Below, one piece after another: positions 55,963 to 63,872 of a stretch of DNA of 64,000 nucleotides. The notes under the pieces are model-generated. The model did not search any database. It was not told the DNA's origin and saw only the letters and a program-made list of their open reading frames with translations. Source of the stretch: Granulicella sp. dw_53 (lineage in GTDB: Bacteria; Acidobacteriota; Terriglobia; Terriglobales; Acidobacteriaceae); NCBI RefSeq assembly GCF_018449545.1, contig NZ_JAAVUR010000001.1, positions 620,001 through 684,000 on the forward strand, given 5' to 3'. The translations under genes were made by a program, and so were the position numbers. Within the stretch, counting starts at the first letter, position 1; each line of letters begins with the position of its first letter.

Positions 55963-56109
55963 GCGCCTGCTATGCCTTCCATCCTTCTCCTGCTAGAGAG
56001 GTCCATTCGGGCCTTATACCCCAACGAATGATCAAGCTATGGGTCTCAAATCGATCCAAGTCCGCCTCGCGACCCCAATCATACCCGCTGCCCACCGCCT
56101 GCCATATCC

Positions 56110-58209
56110 CTACCTAGTGGTAGTGCCACAGGCAAGAACCCGTGCTCGCTCCGTCTCCGCAACCACCGGCAAGGTCCATACCCACCCGTCCTTAACCCTC
56201 CACACCGGGTCCCACTGCGTCGCAACCAACTCATCGATACCCAGTCTGTGGCAAGTAGCACGGGCCTCATCCGCATCTTCCGCCGCCCCTAGATAAAGCC
56301 GCGCAAGCTCCGCCTTAATCCCCTCACACGGCCCGGGATCGCCTCCAAACGCCACATTGCACTCCGGAGCCGCATTCGCCGTCTGCCTTGGCGTGTTCAG
56401 CAACTGCGCAAAGTTGAAGAAGTCGCTCGGCTGATGCGTGTCATACTGCACCACCGCCATCTTCGGTGAGCGTCCATCCAGATCGCGCCGAATCTCCCGG
56501 AGCGCCATGTTTCTCTCTGCGAGCCCCCCCAGCCCCTTCCGTTGCAATCTGTCCTGCACCGGCAGATAAAGCCGCAGCAAAACCGCCTGATACACGGTCC
56601 CACCCATCCCCACCACCATCAGAATCGCCAACACCACCCTCACACTCCGCCGCGGAGCGCGAATCGTTCCATCCAGCAGCAACCCCGCCAGCAGCAGCAA
56701 AAAAAACTGCGGTATCAGCATTGAACGAATCCCAAAGTCGTTCGTCCCAATCACCGTCGACTTCACAAGGCTCGAAACCACCAGCCCCGCCACCACCAGA
56801 AACACCGCCGTCTGCTCCCCATCCCCAAGGCTCTTCCACCTGCGCAGCAACACGACCACCAGCACCGCCGCGAAGAAGCCCAACTCCGCCGCATACCCCG
56901 GAGCCATCAACACCAGCGCCGCAACCTGCTCTTCAACCCCCACACTCCGCGTCCGCATCTGCTTGAACCCCGGCAACTTCGCCACCGAGATCGGATCGAT
57001 CATCGGCCGCACAGCCAACGCGAACACCGCCGTCCTTCCTCCAGCATTCGGGCCCGCTGCCCGCAGCTCCCTCAGATAAGGCGCCAGCAACACCACCGCC
57101 ACCAACCCCGAGCCCAACAAAACAGCGCACCGGTCTCGTCCATCCCTCCGCACCCACGCCCAAACCAGCCATCCCGCCATCACCATCGCAAAGGCCACCG
57201 CCACATAGGTCGACAACCCAAACGAAGCCGCAAACCCCACCCCGGCTATCACCCCACAAAGAACCCTCTGCCTCCCCCCGCGCCCCTCCGACATCCAGAT
57301 CAGCAGAAACCCGAAGACGCAGCAAACCAGCGCCGCCAGATGATGCGGCACCCACAGCATCGTATCCATCCAAGAAGTCACCTGACCCGCCGACCACCAC
57401 TCCATATCCGGATCAGTGTCCATTCCCTGCAGATACGCCACGATCGCCGGAATAAGATCCAGCCCCGTCACCACCAGCAGCCCTACCGTAATCCAAATCC
57501 TGCGCCTGGCCCTTGCAACATCCTTCGCAGGCGTCAAAAAATACCGCCCATACAGCCCAATCGCCGCCGCCAGCCCAAAGCCAGACCACGCGCAGCTCGC
57601 AATCATCGCCTGCCGGGCCGACACTCCCGCCACCTTCACCACCACCGCGCACACCACATACCAGAAGTAGTAGTAGCGCATCGGAGCAGCATGGCCCACT
57701 CCCCCATCCGATACCGTCCAATACAGAGGATTCCCCGGCGGAACCCCCGTCCGCACCACCGCATCCACAAACGCAGTCCGCAGCGCGTGGTCATAGACGG
57801 CCACGTTCATATAAAGCTTGTTCCCCAACCCCACATCGACCAACTCCCCCACCACAAAGACCGCGCCCCCCAACCCGGCAGCCACAACCAGCCGTCCCGT
57901 CCGGCCCAGACGAAAGCGCCTCCCACGAATCAGCTCTATCCCAACCAAGGCTACCGCCGTCACGCCAAGCCACACCACCACCCAGCAGGCCACATTCAGC
58001 GAGACATACTTCCCCGCCATCACCGCCAGCAACGTCACCACTCCAAACGATAGCGGCACACTCCAGGTCAGCCGCTCCCCCAGCGACCGCCCCCGAAAAC
58101 CCAGCAGATCCGTCACCCAACCCACAACGTACCCTGGCCCAGCCAACAGCGCAAAACCCAGCGCAGCAACCAGACAACCCGCAATATCCCGATAGGTATA
58201 GAAACTCAA
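56110..58209 (-). CDS. Large polytopic membrane protein, possible GT-C-like transferase
   Basis: Protein of 699 residues with about 14 hydrophobic helices, among them VTLLAVMAGKYVSLNVACWV, AAIGLYGRYFL and VSSLVKSTVIGTNDFGIRSM. A soluble C-terminal part includes MAVVQYDTHQPSDFFNFAQL and ELVATQWDPVW. The arrangement of many helices, loops with YYYFWYVV and acidic residues (VAVYDHALRTAF), and a soluble tail resembles GT-C-type lipid-sugar transferases and uncharacterised YfhO-like proteins. This is a topology-level guess. The start is a TTG; no better in-frame ATG is present nearby. It is G-rich on its coding strand, as expected from the local skew. Confidence 0.75.
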   Translation of the reverse strand: MSFYTYRDIAGCLVAALGFALLAGPGYVVGWVTDLLGFRGRSLGERLTWSVPLSFGVVTLLAVMAGKYVSLNVACWVVVWLGVTAVALVGIELIRGRRFRLGRTGRLVVAAGLGGAVFVVGELVDVGLGNKLYMNVAVYDHALRTAFVDAVVRTGVPPGNPLYWTVSDGGVGHAAPMRYYYFWYVVCAVVVKVAGVSARQAMIASCAWSGFGLAAAIGLYGRYFLTPAKDVARARRRIWITVGLLVVTGLDLIPAIVAYLQGMDTDPDMEWWSAGQVTSWMDTMLWVPHHLAALVCCVFGFLLIWMSEGRGGRQRVLCGVIAGVGFAASFGLSTYVAVAFAMVMAGWLVWAWVRRDGRDRCAVLLGSGLVAVVLLAPYLRELRAAGPNAGGRTAVFALAVRPMIDPISVAKLPGFKQMRTRSVGVEEQVAALVLMAPGYAAELGFFAAVLVVVLLRRWKSLGDGEQTAVFLVVAGLVVSSLVKSTVIGTNDFGIRSMLIPQFFLLLLAGLLLDGTIRAPRRSVRVVLAILMVVGMGGTVYQAVLLRLYLPVQDRLQRKGLGGLAERNMALREIRRDLDGRSPKMAVVQYDTHQPSDFFNFAQLLNTPRQTANAAPECNVAFGGDPGPCEGIKAELARLYLGAAEDADEARATCHRLGIDELVATQWDPVWRVKDGWVWTLPVVAETERARVLACGTTTR

Positions 58210-58294
58210 ACGTTCACTGTCTTTCGAACTTCGAAAGTTGTCCGCAAGTCTACCACCGCTCTCACTTCATCCTCTCTGTCGTTCCAGAAACCCC

Positions 58295-58300
58295 TATAAT
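58295..58300 (+). promoter_or_regulatory. TATAAT box directly before a probable leaderless start
   Basis: A perfect TATAAT lies six bases before the ATG of the HAD gene. Transcription normally begins about seven bases past such a box, which would place the first transcribed base at or next to the A of the ATG. No ribosome site precedes the ATG. A clear -35 was not found. Confidence 0.55.
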
Positions 58301-58306
58301 GGCCGC

Positions 58307-59029
58307 ATGAACACGCCACTCGAAGCAAACCACAGGTCTGTGCGCCAGACGCTCCTCATCGATGCCGACGACACCCTCTGGGAGAACAACGTCTACTTCG
58401 AGCGAGCCATCGCCTCCTTCATCTCCTACCTCGACCACCGCATCCACACCGCCGAAGAGGTCCGCGGCCACCTCAACCGCGTCGAACACGCCACCATCGC
58501 CGCCCAGGGCTACGGCCTGCACAGCTTTCGCAAGTCCCTCATCACCTGCTTCGAGCAGCTCACCGATCAGCCCATCACCCAGGAGAAGCACGACCGCATC
58601 GTCAGCTTCGCTCAGTCCATCGCCGACCAGGAGATCGAGCTCCTGCCCAACGTCGACGCCACCCTCGCCGACCTAGCCACCCGCCACCGCATCATCATGG
58701 TCACCAAGGGCAACACCGAAGAACAGCAGGACAAGCTCCGCCGCTCCGGACTAGCGCCCCACTTCTCCGCCGTCGAGGTCCTCCCCGAAAAACACACCGA
58801 CGCCTACCTCTCCCTCGCCTCCCACCACGCCTGCGAAGCCGCCTGCACCTGGATGATCGGCAACAGCCCCCGCTCCGACATCAACCCCGCCCTCGCCGCC
58901 GGACTCCACGCCATCTTCATTCCCCACGACTTCACCTGGGTCCTCGAGCACGAGGTCGTCAACCAACCTCCACCCGGCCAAACCCTCCTAGAACTCCCCA
59001 CCTTCGCCGACCTCACCCAATACTTCTAG
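58307..59029 (+). CDS. HAD-superfamily hydrolase
   Basis: Cytoplasmic phosphatase-type enzyme of 240 residues. Motif I is LLIDADDTLW (Asp19, Asp21), motif II is MVTKGN, the motif III lysine lies around LPEKHTDAY, and motif IV is MIGNSPRSDINPA. A helical cap lies between motifs I and II. The substrate may be a nucleotide, phosphoglycolate-like or sugar phosphate; the sequence does not decide. The ATG at 58307 is chosen because it begins just before motif I and is preceded by TATAAT, suggesting a leaderless message. The upstream reading to 58238 gives no recognisable protein. It is extremely C-rich on the + strand. Confidence 0.9.
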   Translation: MNTPLEANHRSVRQTLLIDADDTLWENNVYFERAIASFISYLDHRIHTAEEVRGHLNRVEHATIAAQGYGLHSFRKSLITCFEQLTDQPITQEKHDRIVSFAQSIADQEIELLPNVDATLADLATRHRIIMVTKGNTEEQQDKLRRSGLAPHFSAVEVLPEKHTDAYLSLASHHACEAACTWMIGNSPRSDINPALAAGLHAIFIPHDFTWVLEHEVVNQPPPGQTLLELPTFADLTQYF

Positions 59030-59120
59030 TTGGTGAAGCATGGAAGGCATCAATGAGAAGACGGTTGTAAGGAAGATATTTGTGGACTGGGTGTGTCTAC
59101 AAACTGGGCATCTACAAAAA

Positions 59121-59172
59121 GGACCTGTCTAAAAAGGCAAAAAGGAAAGACGAACTAGGACCTATCTAAAAA
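59121..59172 (+). repeat. Pair of near-identical direct repeats
   Basis: GGACCTGTCTAAAAA (59121-59135) and GGACCTATCTAAAAA (59158-59172) differ at one base and are spaced 37 bases start to start. They lie in AT-rich noncoding DNA just upstream of the IS110-type remnant. They may be a target-region repeat or tandem binding sites. Confidence 0.6.
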
Positions 59173-59220
59173 TTTGTCATCCTTGTATCTCTATATGAGT
59201 GGCGGTAAGACTGTAAGTCA

Positions 59221-59376
59221 GAGGGGGGAACCGTTTTTCTGGTTCCCCACGGGCGTGCGGCATCCGTTCATCCTGAGGTGGTTTTGCCACCGTCGCTCAG
59301 CGAGGAACCGCATCCCAGGTTGCGTCCGACCGAACAGTCGCCCGACTCTCCAGTCGCACTTACAAGGCAGGTTACC
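59221..59376 (+). ncRNA. Candidate bridge RNA region of the IS110 remnant
   Basis: In IS110-group elements the noncoding end upstream of the transposase encodes a bridge RNA that pairs with target and donor DNA. Here that stretch has three stem-loops readable by eye: GGGGAACC/GGTTCCCC (59225-59248, perfect 8 bp), GGTGG/CCACC (59277-59291) and CGACT/AGTCG (59343-59356). Their number and order suit a bridge RNA 5' stem followed by two loops, but no covariance check was possible and the element is degenerate. Confidence 0.3.
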
Positions 59377-59818
59377 GTGACCCGGATTATTTGTGGAGTG
59401 GATATCTCATCAACCTCGCTTGCAGCCCGTATCGGCTCTCGCGGCGCCCAGGACAGCTTCGCCAACACCCCAGCCGGCATCGCCTCGCTGGCCAGCTTCT
59501 GCCACCATCATCACGTCGAACTGGTGGCCATGGAAGCCACCGGCGGCTACGAAAGACAGGCCTTCACCCGTCTCTGGGAGCTTGGTCTGCCCGTCGCCAT
59601 CCTCAACCCCCGCCAGGTGCGCCGCTTCGCCGAGGGCCTCGGCCTGCTGGAAAAGACCGACAGCCTCGACGCCGGCCTCATCGCCCACTTCGCCGACGTG
59701 CGCTCCAGCGCGCCACAAGTTACTCATCCGACTTAACGCCAAGGCACGAGAGGTCAGACGCCAGATCCAGATCGCACCCAACCCACAGCAAGACAACCGC
59801 GCTCTCGCTCTTCCATAA
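59377..59818 (+). pseudogene. IS110-family transposase, internally deleted and frameshifted
   Basis: From a GTG start the frame gives TRIICGVDISSTSLAARIG, VELVAMEATGGYERQAF, LPVAILNPRQVRRFAEGLG and EKTDSLDAGLIAHFADV. These carry the RuvC-like DEDD residues Asp, Glu and two Asp, as in IS110 transposases. It stops at 59736 after about 119 codons, where a full-length protein would have roughly 320-400. In the +1 frame the DNA continues HKLLIRLNAKAREVRRQ to a TAA at 59818. This resembles the (M)RKLLxxLNAxxR end of IS110 transposases. An internal deletion of some 200 codons joining the two ends out of frame would explain both pieces. The catalytic serine domain is absent. Confidence 0.8.
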
Positions 59819-60058
59819 AGAATCAGCAGCAGGGATGGTGGGAAAGCGGGAAACGCAAAGCGTTTTCCGAGGCAGTCCCATCGCCGTCTTTTCCACCAGC
59901 CGCTTGACAAAAACAGACAGTCGCTGAGCGAAGTCACTCGCAGTCTCATCGCGAGGGACGCAGTCGAAGGACCTGTGGTTTGTTCGGAGCGGCACCTTCT
60001 TCAAGTGATCTCAGCAGATATCTATCGAACCACACCGATTCGACTTTGAGTTCAACAG

Positions 60059-60439
60059 CTAACGAAGAAACAACAAATACATCGCCATCGCCAAACCAAT
60101 CGCCGCCAGCACCAGTGCAAGAATTACCGCACTCCGCGAAACCCGCCCCGGAACCCAACTACCCGAACTCAGCTCCCGCACCACCCGCACATGACTCACG
60201 ACCGCATTGAGATTAACGATCACCCCCATGAACACCAGCGCAACGCCAGACCAAACCGAGAGCGGATGGGTATCCGTCACGGAATGCGCCTGGCTGGCAC
60301 TCATCTCCCGCAAGAACAGTCCAAATCGGCTAACTGCAAAGCCCACCCCCATCAACCCCAGACCAGTGCGAATCCAGGCAAGAAACGTCCGCTCCGCCGC
60401 AAAATAAATCCTCGGATCCTTCTCCCCGCTCCCATCCAT
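60059..60439 (-). CDS. DUF202 (YidH-like) membrane protein
   Basis: Small inner-membrane protein of 126 residues with three helices. The N-terminal signature KDPRIYFAAERTFLAWIRTGLGLMGVG is characteristic of the family. The second (LSVWSGVALVFMGVIVNLNA) and third (VILALVLAAIGLAMAMYLLF) helices follow. No function is established for the family. The ATG at 60439 is used; a TTG nine codons upstream is possible. The gene is divergent from the acetyltransferase gene. Confidence 0.9.
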   Translation of the reverse strand: MDGSGEKDPRIYFAAERTFLAWIRTGLGLMGVGFAVSRFGLFLREMSASQAHSVTDTHPLSVWSGVALVFMGVIVNLNAVVSHVRVVRELSSGSWVPGRVSRSAVILALVLAAIGLAMAMYLLFLR

Positions 60440-60538
60440 AGCCTGAATTGTACCCACAGAGCCCAATCTCGAGCCCTGGGACTACGCGCTCTCCCATGAG
60501 GTAGGCTCTTCTAAGCCGATGGACAACACAGACAGCCG

Positions 60539-61141
60539 ATGAAACCCACCACTCCCACCCTAGAAGGCCCACGCATCCGCCTGGAACCCCTAACCCTTGC
60601 CCACCTCCCGGCCCTGGAACAAGTAGCCTTCGATCCCCGCATCTGGCGCTACATGAATACCCCCGTCAACACCCCACAAGACCTCCGCAAATGGGCCGAG
60701 ACCGCCCTAGCCCTGAAACAAGCAGGCACCGTCATACCCTGGGTCACCATCCTCAAGTCCGAAAATAAAGTTATAGGCAGCACCCGCTACATGGACCTCG
60801 ATCTCCACCACCGCACCGTCGAGATCGGCAACACCTGGCTCTCACCCCAATACCACGGAGCCCACGCCAACCCAGAAGCCAAGCTCCTCCAACTCACCTA
60901 CGCCTTCGAGACCCTCAACCTCCGCCGCGTAGCTCTCAAGACCCACCACGAGAACCTGCAATCGCAAGCCGCCATGCGCAAACTAGGCGCACAATACGAG
61001 GGCACCTTCCGCAACCACTACATCATGGACAACGGCTCCCAGCGCCACAGCGTATGGTTCAGCATCATCCAGGAAGACTGGCCGCAGGTGAAATCTCAAC
61101 TAGAGCACCGGCTGGCACAGGCGCATCCACCGTCCGCTTAA
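60539..61141 (+). CDS. GNAT-family N-acetyltransferase, RimJ/RimL-like
   Basis: Acetyl-CoA-dependent transferase of 200 residues. It shows the RimJ/RimL-type pattern LEGPRIRLEPLTLAHLPAL, VIGSTRYMDLDLHHRTVEIG, TWLSPQYHGAHANPEAKLLQ, NLRRVALKTHHENLQSQAAM and RKLGAQYEGTFRNHYIMDNG, with the C-terminal YSIIQEDW-like end (SIIQEDWPQVK). Substrates may be a protein N-terminus or a small amine. No ribosome site is visible before the ATG. Its last 77 bases overlap the end of the convergent rlmN gene. Confidence 0.92.
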   Translation: MKPTTPTLEGPRIRLEPLTLAHLPALEQVAFDPRIWRYMNTPVNTPQDLRKWAETALALKQAGTVIPWVTILKSENKVIGSTRYMDLDLHHRTVEIGNTWLSPQYHGAHANPEAKLLQLTYAFETLNLRRVALKTHHENLQSQAAMRKLGAQYEGTFRNHYIMDNGSQRHSVWFSIIQEDWPQVKSQLEHRLAQAHPPSA

Positions 61142-62372
61142 GCTGCCCACAAGCCGCATAGATATCACGCCCCCGCGGCCTGCGGATATAAGTCGGAATC
61201 CCACCCGCGATCAGCATCTTCTGAAACACCACCACATCCTCCGGCTCCGGCTGATGGTAGTCAATCCCCGGCCCCGGATTCCACACAATCAGATTCACCT
61301 TGGCCCGGATCCCCGCCAGCAGGGCCAGCACCTCGCGCGCATGTTCCGGCTGATCGTTCACCCCACCCAGTAGCACATACTCGAATGTCACCCACTCCCG
61401 CGTCTTCAACGGAATCTTCTGCACCGCCTCCAGCAACTTCGCGATATTCCACTTCCGCGTGATCGGCATCACCTGCTCCCGCACCACGTCGTTAGAAGCA
61501 TTCAAACTCAAAGCCAGCTTCGGCCGCAGCGTCTCCTTCGCAAACGCCTCGATTCCCGGCAGTATCCCAGAGGTCGAGACTGTCATCCGCGACTCCGAGA
61601 TCCCGATCCCCTCCACCAACACCTGCACCGACTTCATGAACGCCGCATAGTTCAAAAACGGCTCACCCATCCCCATAAACACCAGGTTGATCCGGTCCTT
61701 GCCAATCTGAATCCCATGCCGGTTCAGCACCGCCGCCACCTGCCCGGCGATCTCCCCCGCCGTAAGATTCCGCTTGATCCCCAGCTTCGCCGTCAGGCAA
61801 AACTGGCAGTTCACCGCGCACCCCACCTGGCTGGAAATACAGATCGTAGCCCGCCGAAATCCCTGCGGAGCCAACGCCCCCCAATTCCTCGTATCGACCC
61901 TCCGGCCACTCACCGCCTCTTCAGCCGCAACCTCTTCGCCCGACTCCTCAGCTGCCGCCTCCGACCCGTCCCCCCGTTCGCCACCATCCCCATCCGGCAT
62001 CCAGACCGTCTCGACGGTCTCCCCATCCGCCATCCGCATCAGATAGCGCTCCGTCCCATCCACAGACTTCGCCGCCTGCACAATCTCCGGCAACCCCACC
62101 GAGTAGCCCTCACCCCGCAAAGCCTCCCGCAAAGCTACCGGAAACGTCGTAACCTCATCCAGCCCACTCACCCGCTGCTTATAGAGCGCATCTCCAAGCT
62201 GTACTGCGCGATAGCCCTTCTGCCCCAACCCCGCCAGCAGGTCCGTCAGTTCCGCCCGCGTCAAACCGAACAGCGCCCGCGGAGCAGCCTTATCCCCGGC
62301 ATCCGCCTTCGCCTGCCCTACCAGCAACTCCGAATTCGATATCTCTTGTTCCATGTATCCGTTCAAATCCAC
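61065..62372 (-). CDS. rlmN: 23S rRNA (adenine-2503-C2)-methyltransferase RlmN
   Basis: Radical-SAM enzyme of up to 435 residues that methylates C2 of A2503 in 23S rRNA, and often A37 of tRNAs. The cluster motif CAVNCQFC (about residues 182-190) follows TICISSQVG. The second catalytic cysteine is in RDIYAACGQLK, as in E. coli. FMGMGEPFLNY, RMTVSTSG and ALSLNASND are also typical. Between residues about 133 and 163 there is an acidic Ala/Glu/Gly-rich insert that most RlmN proteins lack. A GTG at 62372 and an ATG at 62354 are both possible starts. Its 3' end overlaps the acetyltransferase gene by 77 bases. Confidence 0.95.
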   Translation of the reverse strand: MDLNGYMEQEISNSELLVGQAKADAGDKAAPRALFGLTRAELTDLLAGLGQKGYRAVQLGDALYKQRVSGLDEVTTFPVALREALRGEGYSVGLPEIVQAAKSVDGTERYLMRMADGETVETVWMPDGDGGERGDGSEAAAEESGEEVAAEEAVSGRRVDTRNWGALAPQGFRRATICISSQVGCAVNCQFCLTAKLGIKRNLTAGEIAGQVAAVLNRHGIQIGKDRINLVFMGMGEPFLNYAAFMKSVQVLVEGIGISESRMTVSTSGILPGIEAFAKETLRPKLALSLNASNDVVREQVMPITRKWNIAKLLEAVQKIPLKTREWVTFEYVLLGGVNDQPEHAREVLALLAGIRAKVNLIVWNPGPGIDYHQPEPEDVVVFQKMLIAGGIPTYIRRPRGRDIYAACGQLKRTVDAPVPAGALVEISPAASLPG

Positions 62373-62455
62373 CTTGGGAAGGCCTACACTCCAGTCTACC
62401 GTGCCCAGCCCAATCCCTCCCTTCGCTGTGAAACAATAGACACACTAGGAGAAGC

Positions 62456-63781
62456 ATGCCAGCAATCGCCACAGATCAGCTCAGCACCACCCCCTTCACC
62501 CTGAATCAGACCCCCCGCAACATCCGCAAGACCGTGCTCCCCAATGGCCTCCTCGTCCTCACCGAGTCCATGCCCCACGTCCGCAGCGTCTCCATGGGCG
62601 CCTGGATCGGCACCGGCTCCCGCGACGAGTCCGCCCCCCTCAACGGGATCTCCCACTTCGTCGAGCACATGGTCTTCAAGGGCACCACCTCCCGCTCCGC
62701 CCAGCAGCTCGCCCGCGAGGTCGACACCATCGGCGGCAACCTCGACGCCTTCACCGGCAAAGAGATGGTCTGCTTCAACATCAAGGTCCTCGACGAGAAC
62801 GTCCCCCCCGCCCTCGATCTCCTCTCCGACCTCGTCCTCCACCCCACCTTCACGCCCGAGGACATCGCCCGCGAGCAAGGCGTCATCCTCGAAGAGATCA
62901 AGATGGACGAAGACAACCCCGACTACCTCGTCCACGAGCTCTTCACCCAGAACTTCTGGAAGAACGACGCCCTCGGCCGCCCCATCCTCGGCACCGCCAA
63001 GACCGTCTCTAGCTTCGACCAGCCCACCCTCTTCAGCTTCTACGCCGACCGCTTCACCCCCCGCAACATGGTCTTCTCCGCCGCCGGCAACCTCGACCAC
63101 GACGCCTTCGTCGAGCAGGTAGCCCACCACTTCAACTCCCTGGCCTCCACCACGACACCCGCCACCACCCGCCAGCCGCCCGTCTCCAACCCCCACATCA
63201 CGCTCAAGCGCAAAAAATCCCTCGAGCAGGTCCAGCTCTGCCTCGGAGTCCCCGCGCCCCCGGTCAACGACCCCGACCGCTACGGCGTCTACCTCCTCAA
63301 CACCATGCTCGGCGGCGGCATGAGCTCTCGCCTCTTCCAATCCATCCGCGAAGACCAGGGCCTCGCCTACTCCATCTACTCCGAGATGAACCCCTTCGAC
63401 GACACCGGCTCGCTCTCCGTCTACGCCGGAACCTCCGTCGACAAGACCGAAAAGCTCCTCCAGCTTACCCTCGTCGAACTGACCCGTCTTAAACAAGAGA
63501 CCGTCTCCGAGGCGGAACTCAAACGCGCCCAGGATCAGCTCAAAAGCAACATCGTCATCGGCCTCGAAAGTTCGGGTAGCAGAATGGCCAACCTCGCCCG
63601 CCAGCAGATGTACTTCGGCCGCTTCTTTGGCGTGGAGGAGATCACCAGTGAGATCGAAGCCGTCACTCCCGCCACCATCCAGCGCCTCGCCCAACAGCTC
63701 TTCCGCCCCGAGCTCATGGCCCTCACCCTGCTCGGCAACCTCGGAACCATGAAGATCGAACGCGAGCATCTGGCCTGCTAA
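62456..63781 (+). CDS. M16-family zinc peptidase (PqqF/MPP-like)
   Basis: Peptidase of 441 residues of the insulinase/mitochondrial-processing type. The inverted zinc motif is HFVEH (His67, Glu70, His71), with the third ligand Glu in EQGVILEEIKMDEDNPD. The C-terminal half is the inactive M16C-like domain with the pattern GGGMSSRLFQSIREDQGLAYSI. No signal peptide is seen, so it is probably cytoplasmic or peripheral. TAGGAGAAGC precedes the ATG. The gene stands 84 bases from the divergent rlmN start and 92 bases before a pseudopilin gene. Confidence 0.95.
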   Translation: MPAIATDQLSTTPFTLNQTPRNIRKTVLPNGLLVLTESMPHVRSVSMGAWIGTGSRDESAPLNGISHFVEHMVFKGTTSRSAQQLAREVDTIGGNLDAFTGKEMVCFNIKVLDENVPPALDLLSDLVLHPTFTPEDIAREQGVILEEIKMDEDNPDYLVHELFTQNFWKNDALGRPILGTAKTVSSFDQPTLFSFYADRFTPRNMVFSAAGNLDHDAFVEQVAHHFNSLASTTTPATTRQPPVSNPHITLKRKKSLEQVQLCLGVPAPPVNDPDRYGVYLLNTMLGGGMSSRLFQSIREDQGLAYSIYSEMNPFDDTGSLSVYAGTSVDKTEKLLQLTLVELTRLKQETVSEAELKRAQDQLKSNIVIGLESSGSRMANLARQQMYFGRFFGVEEITSEIEAVTPATIQRLAQQLFRPELMALTLLGNLGTMKIEREHLAC

Positions 63782-63872
63782 CCCATCTGCTGGTAAAGTT
63801 TGGACGTGTGAAGCAAACGCACCAATCGTACTGAGGCCGTAAGAACCACCGAGATCGAGGAAGAACACCCAA

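Larger units (their letters stand above)
59221..59940 (+). mobile_element. Remnant of an IS110-family insertion sequence
   Basis: The region holds the N-terminal part of an IS110-type DEDD transposase, a frame-shifted short piece that resembles its C-terminus, and structured noncoding DNA upstream. Near the two sides lie TCGCTCAGCGA (59293-59303) and its reverse complement TCGCTGAGCGA (59921-59931). IS110 elements usually lack terminal inverted repeats, so these may simply be a local genomic repeat. Boundaries are approximate. With most of the transposase gone, the element cannot move by itself. The 240 bases between the pseudogene and the DUF202 gene contain no ORF that I accept. Confidence 0.6.

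Noticed and set aside
59293..59931. Inverted 11-mers as terminal inverted repeats of the IS
   Set aside because: IS110 elements normally have no terminal inverted repeats. The left copy lies inside the presumed element, and the motif resembles common intergenic repeats with CGCTCAGCGA.
62396..63868. 490-codon minus-strand frame opposite the M16 peptidase
   Set aside because: The translation is Gly/Glu/Val-rich low complexity and lies wholly opposite a peptidase with an intact zinc motif.
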